NCBI GenBank assembly: GCA_013202445.1
Contig: JABMRW010000016.1
Span: 1 to 12,020 of the forward strand
Source of the DNA: Deltaproteobacteria bacterium
GTDB taxonomy: Bacteria; Chloroflexota; Dehalococcoidia; Dehalococcoidales; BS750m-G39
Direction: 5' to 3'
Length of the DNA: 12,020 nt
Part shown: positions 1 to 5,806 of the stretch, piece after piece
Position numbering within the stretch: the stretch's first letter is position 1
Layout: each line of letters starts with the position of its first letter
The notes under the pieces: generated by a model
Told to the model about the DNA's origin: nothing
Seen by the model: the letters and a program-made list of their open reading frames with translations, nothing else
Database searches by the model: none
Made by a program: the position numbers and the translations under genes

Positions 1-2
1 CC

Positions 3-845
3 ACCAGTTGTGGCAACTGGCTGTGGTGTGGGATGTATACCGAGGATGGCAACATGGCAGCGCGGCGGGGCACCACTGATCCCTCAGGCATTGGGCTCTT
101 TCCCAATTGGGGATGGGCCTGGCCACTGAATCGACGCATCATGTATAATCGTGCGTCAGTTGACCTCGATGGCAGGCCTTGGGACACTGACCATCCTGTC
201 ATTTCATGGGATGGCACTAGTTGGGTAGGAGATGTTGCTGATGGTGGCTGGGAGCCGGTAAATACCAGTGGTAAATACCCCTTTATTATGAAGCCAGAGG
301 GGCGGGGATACCTCTTTGGCCCAGGCAGGCTTGATGGTCCTTTCCCCGAGCATTACGAACCCTGGGAAAGCCCGCTATTGAATCCTATGTCACCTCAACA
401 GAATAACCCAGCTATCAAGAGCTGGGAAACCATTGCCAGAGGTGCTGCCACAGACTATCCTATCGTGGCAACCACTCACCGTGTGGTGGAGCACTTGCAT
501 ACAGGAACCATAACCAGACGTCTGCCGTGGCTGGTAGAGCTGATTCCAGAAATGTTTGTCGAGATGAGCCAAGAACTGGCAGCCGAGAAGGGTATTGCTA
601 ATGGTGATACCGTTATTGTGGAGTCGGCCCGTGGCAGTGTAACGGGAAAAGCTATAGTCACTATTCGCCTTAAGCCTGCACCGGTGAATGGCACTAAGGT
701 TCACTACATCAGCTTGCCTTGGAACTGGGGGTATATGGGACTATCTAAAGGGGATAGTGCCAATCTACTTAGCCCCCGTATAGGAGATCCTAATACCGGT
801 ATCCCTGAGTTCAGGGCATTCCTGTGCAATGTTAGGAAGGCATAG
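3..845 (+). CDS. fdhA: Formate dehydrogenase-type molybdopterin oxidoreductase, catalytic subunit (C-terminal part, 5' truncated)
   Basis: The reading frame is open to the left edge of the window, so this is the last 280 residues of a larger protein and the internal Met at base 33 is not a start. Segments such as GNWLWCGMYTEDGN and PLNRRIMYNRASVDLDGRPW match the style of FdhA/FdnG alpha subunits. From about residue 155 to the end (THRVVEHLHTGTITRRLPWL, then a beta-rich part with ANGDTVIVESARG) is the molydopterin-binding C-terminal domain that wraps the bis-MGD cofactor. The N-terminal 4Fe-4S site and the Sec/Cys active site lie outside the window. The family oxidises formate or reduces CO2; the substrate is inferred from family resemblance and from metV-metF starting 68 bases downstream, which fits the Wood-Ljungdahl methyl branch. 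No beta subunit follows it. Other DMSO-reductase family oxidoreductases are possible but less likely. Confidence 0.85.
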   Translation, partial: TSCGNWLWCGMYTEDGNMAARRGTTDPSGIGLFPNWGWAWPLNRRIMYNRASVDLDGRPWDTDHPVISWDGTSWVGDVADGGWEPVNTSGKYPFIMKPEGRGYLFGPGRLDGPFPEHYEPWESPLLNPMSPQQNNPAIKSWETIARGAATDYPIVATTHRVVEHLHTGTITRRLPWLVELIPEMFVEMSQELAAEKGIANGDTVIVESARGSVTGKAIVTIRLKPAPVNGTKVHYISLPWNWGYMGLSKGDSANLLSPRIGDPNTGIPEFRAFLCNVRKA

Positions 846-913
846 TCCACTATCAGCAACAGCCTGGAAATAATACTCATAGGTAACAATAGATAGAATT
901 AGGAGGTATTTCT

Positions 914-1630
914 GTGCATGCTACAATTCAAAAGCCGATTGATGAGATTCTGGGGTATCTTAAGCCTGATGAACAGGTTTTCGTCGTCGGCTGCGGCAAT
1001 TGCGCCGCTAAGTGTCATTCTGGAGGAGAACCAGAGACTGAGGAAATGGCAGAGCGGCTCAGACAAAGGGGCGTCGACATCGCCGGGTGGGCCTGCACCA
1101 GCAGCGGTGTGAGCCTGTGCAAGCTCTCAATAGTGAAAAAGATGCTGACCGAAGAACACAAGTCGGAGACTGAGCAGACAGACTCCTTCCTCATCCTTGC
1201 CTGTGGACAGGGTATCCACACCGTCATGGATGCCACCGATGGGGGTATGGTTCATCCCGGTTGCGATACCATATTTGGCGGCGAGACGGTAAACGACAAT
1301 TTCATCACCGAATATTGTTCCCTTTGCGGCGAATGCATCGTGGAGTACACCGGCGGGCTGTGCCCGGTCACGCTCTGTGCCAAGAGCCTGCTCAACGGCC
1401 CTTGCGGAGGCGCCAAGGATGGGAAGTGCGAGGTTGACCGGAACCGGGACTGCGGCTGGCAGCTTATCTACGACCGGCTCAGAGCATTGGGCCACCTGGG
1501 TGAGATGGAGAAATACGTAATGCCCAAGAACAACTCAAGGTGGAGCCGGCCACGCTCCCTCACTATCGGTGAAGGGGAGGCAACCTTCAAGTCACTCTCC
1601 GGCGAACGAAAGGTCGCCAGTCACGCATAG
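914..1630 (+). CDS. metV: MetV-type methylenetetrahydrofolate reductase C-terminal domain protein (zinc/Fe-S partner of MetF)
   Basis: This 238-residue protein starts at GTG 914, with AGGAGG at 901-906 seven bases upstream. It matches the MTHFR_C/MetV family, small partner proteins of MetF in acetogens and other anaerobes that help pass electrons to methylene-THF. Cysteines fall in two groups. The N-terminal group is C27-x2-C30-x3-C34 in GCGNCAAKCH, followed by C61 and C69. The C-terminal group is C135-x2-C138-x2-C141, then C150, C155, C164, C172 and C180, in a ferredoxin-like arrangement typical of the family. GPCGGAKDGKCEV near residue 162 is a strong family signature. The metF gene follows after 36 bases. 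No rnfC2 or hdrABC gene, which often supplies the electrons, is nearby, so the electron donor cannot be told from the window. Confidence 0.9.
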   Translation: MHATIQKPIDEILGYLKPDEQVFVVGCGNCAAKCHSGGEPETEEMAERLRQRGVDIAGWACTSSGVSLCKLSIVKKMLTEEHKSETEQTDSFLILACGQGIHTVMDATDGGMVHPGCDTIFGGETVNDNFITEYCSLCGECIVEYTGGLCPVTLCAKSLLNGPCGGAKDGKCEVDRNRDCGWQLIYDRLRALGHLGEMEKYVMPKNNSRWSRPRSLTIGEGEATFKSLSGERKVASHA

Positions 1631-1666
1631 ACCAATGTCAACTTTAAACTAGGAGCAGAGTGAAAG

Positions 1667-2557
1667 ATGAGTAAGCTACAACAGGCACTGGAAAGCGGGA
1701 GATTTGTCGTTACTGGGGAAATCGGACCACCTAAGGGGGTTGACCTGGATAAATGCCTGCATGATGCCGAGATGCTGCGGGAGCATGTGACCGCTATCAA
1801 CGTCACCGACCTGCAGAGCGCAGTTTTGCGCATCGGCTCATTAGCCGTTTCCGCTCGCCTGGTCGAGCGAGGCCTTGAGCCAGTCTATCAGCTTACCTGC
1901 CGGGACCGCAACCGACTGGCACTTCAGTCGGACCTGCTGAGTGCGTGGGCACTGGGGATAGAGAACGCGCTGTGCCTCACCGGTGACCACCCTATCTTGG
2001 GCGACCACACCGAAGCCAAGCCGGTCTATGACCTTGATTCCGTGCAGTTACTCAAGGCGGCCAGCACGTTGAATCAGGGTCATGATATAGCAGGCCATGA
2101 GTTGGAAAGCGTGCCCGGCTTATTCTTGGGAGCGGTAGTGACGCCGGCTGCCGAGCCCATGGAGCCACAGATAATCAAGATGAAAAAGAAGACTGAGGCT
2201 GGGGCCAGATTCTTCCAGACCCAGGCCATTTACGAACCGGAGGAGTTCGAGCACTTTATGAATCAGGTACAGGGCTTCAGGGTCCCCGTTATCGCCGGGA
2301 TTGTGATACTCAAGAGTGCCGCCATGGCCAGATTTATGAACGCAAATGTGGCCGGAATTAGTGTTCCAGAGAGCATTATTGGGGAGATGGAGGAAACTGC
2401 GAAGGATGATCGCAAGAAGAAGGCGGTGGAAATCAGCACACGGGTTATTCGGCAGGTTAAACCATTCTGTCAGGGTGTCCATATTATGCCTCTGGGGTGG
2501 GACGACCTTGTACCTGAGATTATCAAGGAAGCGGAACTCATTCCGCAAAGGAGGTGA
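1667..2557 (+). CDS. metF: 5,10-methylenetetrahydrofolate reductase
   Basis: A complete 296-residue FAD-dependent TIM-barrel MTHFR, the usual length for bacterial MetF. It reduces 5,10-methylene-THF to 5-methyl-THF, the last step of the methyl branch of the Wood-Ljungdahl pathway. VTGEIGPPKG carries E18, the position of the catalytic proton donor (E. coli Glu28). LTGDHP carries D107, matching E. coli Asp120. ARFFQTQAIY near 180-189 is the substrate-binding strand, and GISVPESI and GVHIMPLGW are conserved late-barrel segments. AGGAG at 1651-1655 precedes the ATG by 11 bases. Pairing with metV implies a two-protein MetVF reductase rather than a simple NADH-dependent MetF. The stop codon lies inside a perfect anti-Shine-Dalgarno complement (2547-2557). 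Confidence 0.95.
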   Translation: MSKLQQALESGRFVVTGEIGPPKGVDLDKCLHDAEMLREHVTAINVTDLQSAVLRIGSLAVSARLVERGLEPVYQLTCRDRNRLALQSDLLSAWALGIENALCLTGDHPILGDHTEAKPVYDLDSVQLLKAASTLNQGHDIAGHELESVPGLFLGAVVTPAAEPMEPQIIKMKKKTEAGARFFQTQAIYEPEEFEHFMNQVQGFRVPVIAGIVILKSAAMARFMNANVAGISVPESIIGEMEETAKDDRKKKAVEISTRVIRQVKPFCQGVHIMPLGWDDLVPEIIKEAELIPQRR

Positions 2558-2562
2558 CGCCC

Positions 2563-2610
2563 ATGTGCAAGCGAGGTCACTTCTTCGCTTGCGAGTGGTG
2601 GAGGAGGTAG
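2563..2610 (+). CDS. Possible 15-residue mini-ORF (unrecognised)
   Basis: ATG 2563 opens a 15-codon frame encoding MCKRGHFFACEWWRR, ending at TAG 2608-2610. The stretch AAAGGAGGTGA at 2547-2557, overlapping the metF stop, matches the 16S 3' end over 11 bases. Its GGAGG core sits 8 bases before the ATG, which is ideal spacing. No other start is served by this site, since the next gene has its own Shine-Dalgarno. The peptide has two Cys, one His and two adjacent Trp. It could be a leader peptide, a tiny metal-binding peptide, or the stub of a decayed gene. I do not recognise it and chance is possible. Confidence 0.35.
   Translation: MCKRGHFFACEWWRR
2567..2592 (+). other. Stem-loop inside the mini-ORF
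   Basis: GCAAGCGA (2567-2574) and TCGCTTGC (2585-2592) form a perfect 8-bp stem with a 10-base loop. It covers most of the mini-ORF coding sequence. No T-tract follows, so it is not a classical terminator. It could stabilise the metF mRNA 3' end or take part in a leader-peptide switch. Confidence 0.4.
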
Positions 2611-2657
2611 GGTTATCTTCTTTGATAGGCCAATAGATTGGTAATAAGGAGGCTACA

Positions 2658-2972
2658 ATGAAAGTAATGCAGCGAGGCATTATGAAAACCGTGCCTGGCA
2701 AGATGGCGGAGGCAATGGAGCTCAACGAAAAATACATGGCTATCGCGAGCCGGTTGGGAATGCCTCTCAGTGCCATGAGGATGTACCGTCCCTTTATTGG
2801 TGGGCCCGAATATATGCACACTATTATTTTTGAGGTAGAGTGGGATGATTTTGCCATAATGGCAGCCTTTTTTGAAAAGGTGATGGCAGAACCAGAGGTG
2901 CAATCAATGATGCCAAAGTGGGATGCAGTCCTTGAGAGTCACGAAGTCGAGTTGTATGTGCCAATGCCATAG
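2658..2972 (+). CDS. Small hypothetical protein, dimeric alpha/beta-barrel (NIPSNAP/ABM-like)
   Basis: A 104-residue soluble protein with AAGGAGG at 2646-2652, five bases before the ATG. The pattern is strand (KVMQRGIMKTVPG), helix (KMAEAMELNEKYMAIASRLG), strand (SAMRMYRPFIGG), strand (MHTIIFEVEWDDFAIM), helix (AAFFEKVMAEPEVQSM) and final strand (HEVELYVPMP). The ferredoxin-like order, including the V-x-G-K before a long helix and the W/F-rich middle strand, is that of small dimeric alpha/beta-barrel proteins such as NIPSNAP and antibiotic-biosynthesis-monooxygenase relatives. It contains no cysteines and no membrane segment. It is downstream of metF by 100 bases and could be co-transcribed. 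The fold is inferred by eye and the function is unknown. Confidence 0.6.
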   Translation: MKVMQRGIMKTVPGKMAEAMELNEKYMAIASRLGMPLSAMRMYRPFIGGPEYMHTIIFEVEWDDFAIMAAFFEKVMAEPEVQSMMPKWDAVLESHEVELYVPMP

Positions 2973-3038
2973 AAGCGTAATCGACTCGAGTCAATCCTAA
3001 TCCTCACGGAAGGAAGTATAAAGCAGAAGGACAAGGCT

Positions 3039-3428
3039 ATGCACAAGATTCTACTGGTGGATGATGATCCTGACTTTGTCGCCGCAACAAAGATGGTACT
3101 TGAGTCCCGGCATGACTATAAGGTGCTCACCGCCGGCGATGGCGTTTTTGGTCTCGCAACTGCCAGGGCTGAGCGACCCGGCCTGATAATTCTGGATGTG
3201 CTCATGCCCTTTGAGGACGGCTTCGATACGGCGAGAGAGCTTAAGACTGACCCCGAACTGAGCCAGATTCCGATAATGATGCTCACAAGCTTTTCACAAC
3301 GGAAGGGTGAGACTGATATCGCAGTTACCCAGGGTATGGAGTTGGAGGCTGAAGACTACGTTGAAAAACCGGTCAGTCCCCAGGAACTGCTACGGAGGGT
3401 AGATAAGCTGCTGAAAGAAAAAAGATAG
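3039..3428 (+). CDS. Single-domain response regulator (CheY-like receiver)
   Basis: A 129-residue receiver domain with no output domain. The acidic pocket is D8-D9-D10 in LLVDDDPD, the phospho-acceptor is D53 in ILDVLMP, the switch Thr is T83 in MMLTSFS, and the conserved Lys is K110 in VEKPVS. All catalytic residues are present, so it should be phosphorylated. A stretch between T83 and K110 (QRKGETDIAVTQGMELEAED) is longer than in CheY. There is no histidine kinase in the window, so its partner is an orphan kinase elsewhere. With no DNA-binding domain it probably works through protein-protein contacts or a phosphorelay. It lies between the one-carbon genes and a racemase remnant; whether it regulates either is unknown. 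Confidence 0.93.
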   Translation: MHKILLVDDDPDFVAATKMVLESRHDYKVLTAGDGVFGLATARAERPGLIILDVLMPFEDGFDTARELKTDPELSQIPIMMLTSFSQRKGETDIAVTQGMELEAEDYVEKPVSPQELLRRVDKLLKEKR

Positions 3429-3471
3429 CCTTTCAACTGCTGGATAGTGTGGGGGGCACAGGGCGAGGCAA

Positions 3472-3744
3472 ACTGAGCAAGACATAGTTCATCGGACAAT
3501 CTATGAGGAGCTCTGCCTGGGGGAAATAGAAGAGGCTTCTTGCCAGGCCTGCCTCAAGATTATCGAAGGGCTGGAAGAGCAAGGCGCTGAAGGGATTATT
3601 CTGGGCTGTACCGAGCTGCCCTTGCTTGTACACCCTGATGTTATCCAAGTACCGGTCTTCGATACGACGCGGCTCCATGCTAAAGCCGCGGTGAACTGGC
3701 GCTTTCCGAGTGAAAAAGCGCAAATCGTCACCCGTTCCCCCTGA
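3472..3744 (+). pseudogene. Aspartate/glutamate racemase remnant (C-terminal third)
   Basis: The + frame ending at TGA 3742-3744 reads VHRTIYEELCLGEIEEA, then LEEQGAEGIILGCTELPL, then HPDVIQVPVFDTTRLHAKA. This is the C-terminal third of an Asp/Glu racemase-superfamily protein, including the second catalytic Cys in GCTEL. The frame is open only from base 3448 and has no usable ATG, GTG or TTG before the homology. The N-terminal catalytic half and the first active-site Cys are gone. The last residues (FPSEKAQIVTRSP) do not look like a normal racemase end. Intact family members are about 230 residues. I call it a decayed gene. Homology upstream of about 3472 is unclear. Confidence 0.8.
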
Positions 3745-3781
3745 CCTGAACACACGTTAGGTGGAAACTACAGGATAATGC

Positions 3782-3810
3782 TTGACAACACGGGAAGAAT
3801 GCGATACCAT
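3782..3810 (+). promoter_or_regulatory. Sigma-70-type promoter for the DUF134-to-radical SAM operon
   Basis: A perfect -35 box TTGACA (3782-3787) and a -10 box TACCAT (3805-3810, 4 of 6 to consensus) are separated by exactly 17 bases. It lies 83 bases before the DUF134 start, in the AT-rich gap after the racemase remnant. No comparable promoter was seen between the following genes, many of which overlap. The start of transcription would fall near 3816-3819. Confidence 0.65.
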
Positions 3811-3837
3811 TATTATGGTCTTATGCTCATAATAATG
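3808..3837 (+). promoter_or_regulatory. Inverted-repeat operator over the transcription start (10-10-10)
   Basis: CATTATTATG (3808-3817) and CATAATAATG (3828-3837) are perfect inverted 10-mers separated by 10 bases. The left arm overlaps the -10 box and the expected +1. Bound protein would block the polymerase, so this is a natural repressor operator. The first gene downstream encodes a helix-turn-helix DUF134 protein, so autoregulation is the simplest guess. An alternative is an mRNA hairpin in the 5' leader, but the AT-rich stem makes that weaker. Confidence 0.6.
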
Positions 3838-3864
3838 TCGTAACTTCTATATATTAATGAGCAT
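3823..3864 (+). repeat. Second inverted repeat in the leader (ATGCTCAT / ATGAGCAT)
   Basis: ATGCTCAT (3823-3830) is repeated in inverted orientation as ATGAGCAT (3857-3864), 26 bases apart. Each copy is itself centred in a short palindrome, TATG-CT-CATA and AATG-AG-CATT. It shares sequence with the first inverted repeat, so the two may be alternative pairings or two operator half-sites. The support is only the repeat itself. Confidence 0.35.
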
Positions 3865-3892
3865 TGGAATAAAACGCTGAGGTCAGAGATTT

Positions 3893-4357
3893 ATGGGAAG
3901 ACAACCGCGGTGGCGCCGGGTAGACTTTCTACCACAGGTGACCTACTTCAAGCCTGCTGGCGTGCCCCTGGCTCATCTTAAGGAAGTGCGGCTCTCTATT
4001 GAGGAGGCTGAGGCGATCCGGCTGAAGGATATAGAGGGTCTTGAGCAGAAGGACTGCGCTCAGAAGATGAGCGTGTCACGCCCTACCTTTGCCCGCATAC
4101 TGCTCTCAGCACGGCAGAAGATGGCTGATGCCCTGCTCAACGGAAAGGCGCTAAGAATCGAAGGCGGGAACTATGAGATGGCAGTGCGCCGCTTCCGCTG
4201 TGGCAACGGTCACGAGTGGGAGGTACCTTTCGAAGTAATGATAAAGGAGCCGCCGGAGCTTTGCCCTACCTGTAGTACGCCAGACATCATGGCACTCTGG
4301 CCCTGTAGGCTCGGCTGGGGTATGGGCGGCCGGGGCAGGCGGTGCAGAGGTAGATGA
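3893..4357 (+). CDS. DUF134 (UPF0251) family helix-turn-helix protein with C-terminal zinc-ribbon-like tail
   Basis: A 154-residue protein. Residues 1-30 (MGRQPRWRRVDFLPQVTYF, KPAGVPL) and 31-87 (RLSIEEAEAIRLKDIEGLEQ, KMSVSRPTFARILLSARQKM) are the DUF134 signature, which contains a sigma-70 region 4-like helix-turn-helix at about 36-75. Residues 98-138 hold C103-x3-H107, C124-x2-C127 and C138, a rubredoxin or zinc-ribbon-like set that could bind a metal. The tail (GWGMGGRGRRCRGR) is Gly/Arg-rich, like the DUF5320 proteins downstream. DUF134 proteins commonly sit beside NifX/NifB-domain proteins in anaerobes, and this one heads such a cluster. It overlaps the next gene by ATGA. I infer a metal-responsive autoregulator; that is not shown. 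A weak GAGGT Shine-Dalgarno lies about 8 bases before the ATG. Confidence 0.85.
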   Translation: MGRQPRWRRVDFLPQVTYFKPAGVPLAHLKEVRLSIEEAEAIRLKDIEGLEQKDCAQKMSVSRPTFARILLSARQKMADALLNGKALRIEGGNYEMAVRRFRCGNGHEWEVPFEVMIKEPPELCPTCSTPDIMALWPCRLGWGMGGRGRRCRGR

Positions 4358-5124
4358 AGTTGGTAAAGGAGCTCAATGAGGCAGTGGCAGCAGGAACAAA
4401 GATGAAGGTCCTTGAGGATTTGATATCAGCGCTGAACACGGAGGCAAAGGTGAGGGACATTCGCATGGGTCTCTTTCACACCGCTGTTTTGACTAGTAAC
4501 TGCGGGCTGGCGGCGACACTCCCCCGGGATGCCCTCCAGCAGGAGCAGCCGTCGGTCAGAGAGCCGGGGCACCTCGTTGACAAAGAAGCGCTGGCACTTG
4601 CCAGGATGGCCTGTTCAGAGAGCTTACTTCAAGCAGCCATCGGCATGGCAGCGATCAACTCGTTGCTTGAGGTTAATGATGACGAGTGCCTGGAACTCAA
4701 TGCCAGCGACCTCATTGCCGAGAAGGGAAAAGGTAAGAAAGTGGCCATTGTGGGGCATTTTCCCTTTATCCCCAAGCTGCGGGAAATAGTAAAGGAACTT
4801 TGGGTGATTGAGAAAAACCAGCGTGAGGGCGACTTCCCCGAGGTTGAGGCAGAAAATCTTATCCCTCAGGCCGACGTTGTTGGCATAACCGGCACTGCCT
4901 TTACCAACCACAGTATTGAGAGGCTGCTCAGGCTATGCCGCCCTAAAGCCTATGTGGTCATACTCGGGGACACCGCTCCCCTCTCCCCAGTTCTCTTTGA
5001 CTATGGTATTAATGCCATATCCGGCACCAGGGTGATCGACCCGGAGCTGGCTCTGCGCTGCGTGAGCCAGGGAGCAACATACCGGCAGATTAAAGGAATT
5101 CGCAAGCTAACTATGGTGAACTAG
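4354..5124 (+). CDS. DUF4213/DUF364 domain protein (putative heavy-metal chelation family)
   Basis: A 256-residue soluble protein whose ATG overlaps the DUF134 stop. Residues 1-115 are the DUF4213 N-terminal domain (VRDIRMGLFHTAVLTSNCGL, then GHLVDKEALALARM). Residues 125-250 are the DUF364 Rossmann-like domain, with KKVAIVGHFPFIPKL at 129-142, EKNQREGDFPE at 153-163, ADVVGITGTAFTNHSIERLL at 173-192, ILGDTAPLSP at 203-212 and GINAISGTRV. The family is found in anaerobes and methanogens beside metal or cofactor genes, and has been linked to metal chelation by its structure, without a proven reaction. C50, C87, C112, C195 and C236 are scattered rather than motif-like. Its position as second gene of a metal-cofactor operon supports a role in metal or precursor handling. 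Confidence 0.85.
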   Translation: MKLVKELNEAVAAGTKMKVLEDLISALNTEAKVRDIRMGLFHTAVLTSNCGLAATLPRDALQQEQPSVREPGHLVDKEALALARMACSESLLQAAIGMAAINSLLEVNDDECLELNASDLIAEKGKGKKVAIVGHFPFIPKLREIVKELWVIEKNQREGDFPEVEAENLIPQADVVGITGTAFTNHSIERLLRLCRPKAYVVILGDTAPLSPVLFDYGINAISGTRVIDPELALRCVSQGATYRQIKGIRKLTMVN

Positions 5125-5144
5125 CTGCGGAAGGAGGTAAGAAT

Positions 5145-5468
5145 ATGTATAACAGATCAGGACGAGGCAGAGGTTTGGGACGAGGTTCGGGCGGTAGTAT
5201 GGGCTTTGGCTTCCGGGGAGCCTCTCCTCCCTGGCCGTATGTAGGTCGGGGTAGAGGCGGCTTGCCCAGGTGTGGTTACTTCTTTAGTGGCGCCGGTGCG
5301 CCGGCACCCTTCCAACCGGGAATGCCAGCAACTCCCGGGTATGAGCCATATACGCCCGAGATGACCAAAGATGAGGAACTCAACTACCTGAAGGACCAGG
5401 CGGAGGCAATAAAGGAGCAGCTGGGGGAGATTGAGTCCAGGGTGCATGACCTGGAAGCTGAAAAATAA
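5145..5468 (+). CDS. DUF5320-like Gly/Arg-rich protein with C-terminal coiled coil (copy 1)
   Basis: A 107-residue protein with a strong AAGGAGGTAAG Shine-Dalgarno before its ATG. Residues 1-45 are rich in Gly and Arg (GRGRGLGRGSGGSMGFGF). Residues 46-70 are Pro-rich, and residues 72-107 (EMTKDEELNYLKDQAEAI to the end) form a charged coiled-coil helix. The architecture and the helix motif (M-T-x-D/E-x-E-L-x-x-L-K) are shared with the next gene, so the two are diverged paralogs. One Cys lies at about residue 43. The N-terminal FDGTGP signature of DUF5320 is missing here, so membership is by likeness to its neighbour. These proteins recur beside NifX-like proteins in anaerobes. Their function is unknown; a scaffold or low-complexity metal-handling role is a guess. 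Confidence 0.75.
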   Translation: MYNRSGRGRGLGRGSGGSMGFGFRGASPPWPYVGRGRGGLPRCGYFFSGAGAPAPFQPGMPATPGYEPYTPEMTKDEELNYLKDQAEAIKEQLGEIESRVHDLEAEK

Positions 5469-5503
5469 AACACAGATAACGCACGAAGTAAAGGAGGTGC
5501 ATT

Positions 5504-5806
5504 ATGCCAGGATTTGATGGTACTGGCCCTCGTGGAATGGGCTCAATGACTGGAGGCGGCAGAGGTTTCTGCGCTATCCCACTACGCTCAGGGCGGCCGG
5601 CATACGCCGGGATGCGATTCTACAGGCCATACACCCCTCCCTACCAAGAGGCGTATGGTTTCGGGCCCTTTGCTCCAGGAATGACCCGTGAGCAGGAGTT
5701 AGAATCCTTAAAAAATGAGTCCCAAGCCCTGAGGGAAGGGCTTAAGGAACTGGAAACCAGAATAGCGCAACTATCAGCGAGCAAAGGAAGTAAGGAGGGG
5801 ACATGA
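5504..5806 (+). CDS. DUF5320 domain protein (copy 2)
   Basis: A 100-residue protein that starts with the classic DUF5320 signature MPGFDGTGPRGMGSMTGGGR followed by GFC. Like copy 1, it has a Gly-rich N-terminus (1-25), a Tyr/Pro-rich middle (MRFYRPYTPPYQEAYGFGP, with APGM), then a coiled coil from about residue 60 (MTREQELESLKNESQALREG, LKELETRIAQL). AAAGGAGGTG precedes the start. C23 is the only cysteine. It overlaps the NifX-like gene by ATGA, which implies translational coupling and probably a shared job with it. DUF5320 genes are regularly found next to NifX/NifB-domain genes, but no biochemical function is established. Confidence 0.88.
   Translation: MPGFDGTGPRGMGSMTGGGRGFCAIPLRSGRPAYAGMRFYRPYTPPYQEAYGFGPFAPGMTREQELESLKNESQALREGLKELETRIAQLSASKGSKEGT

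Noticed and set aside
33..845. A complete gene starting at Met 33
   Set aside because: The same frame is open to base 3 and the upstream residues (TSCGNWLWCG) belong to the formate dehydrogenase family, so the gene is 5' truncated by the window edge.
2120..2857. A 245-residue frame on the minus strand
   Set aside because: It lies antisense to metF and the following small gene, has no recognisable domain or ribosome site, and crosses two well-supported genes.
2983..2992. Perfect palindrome GACTCGAGTC between the barrel-like gene and the response regulator
   Set aside because: A 10-base palindrome is expected several times by chance in 12 kb, and no promoter or repeat accompanies it.
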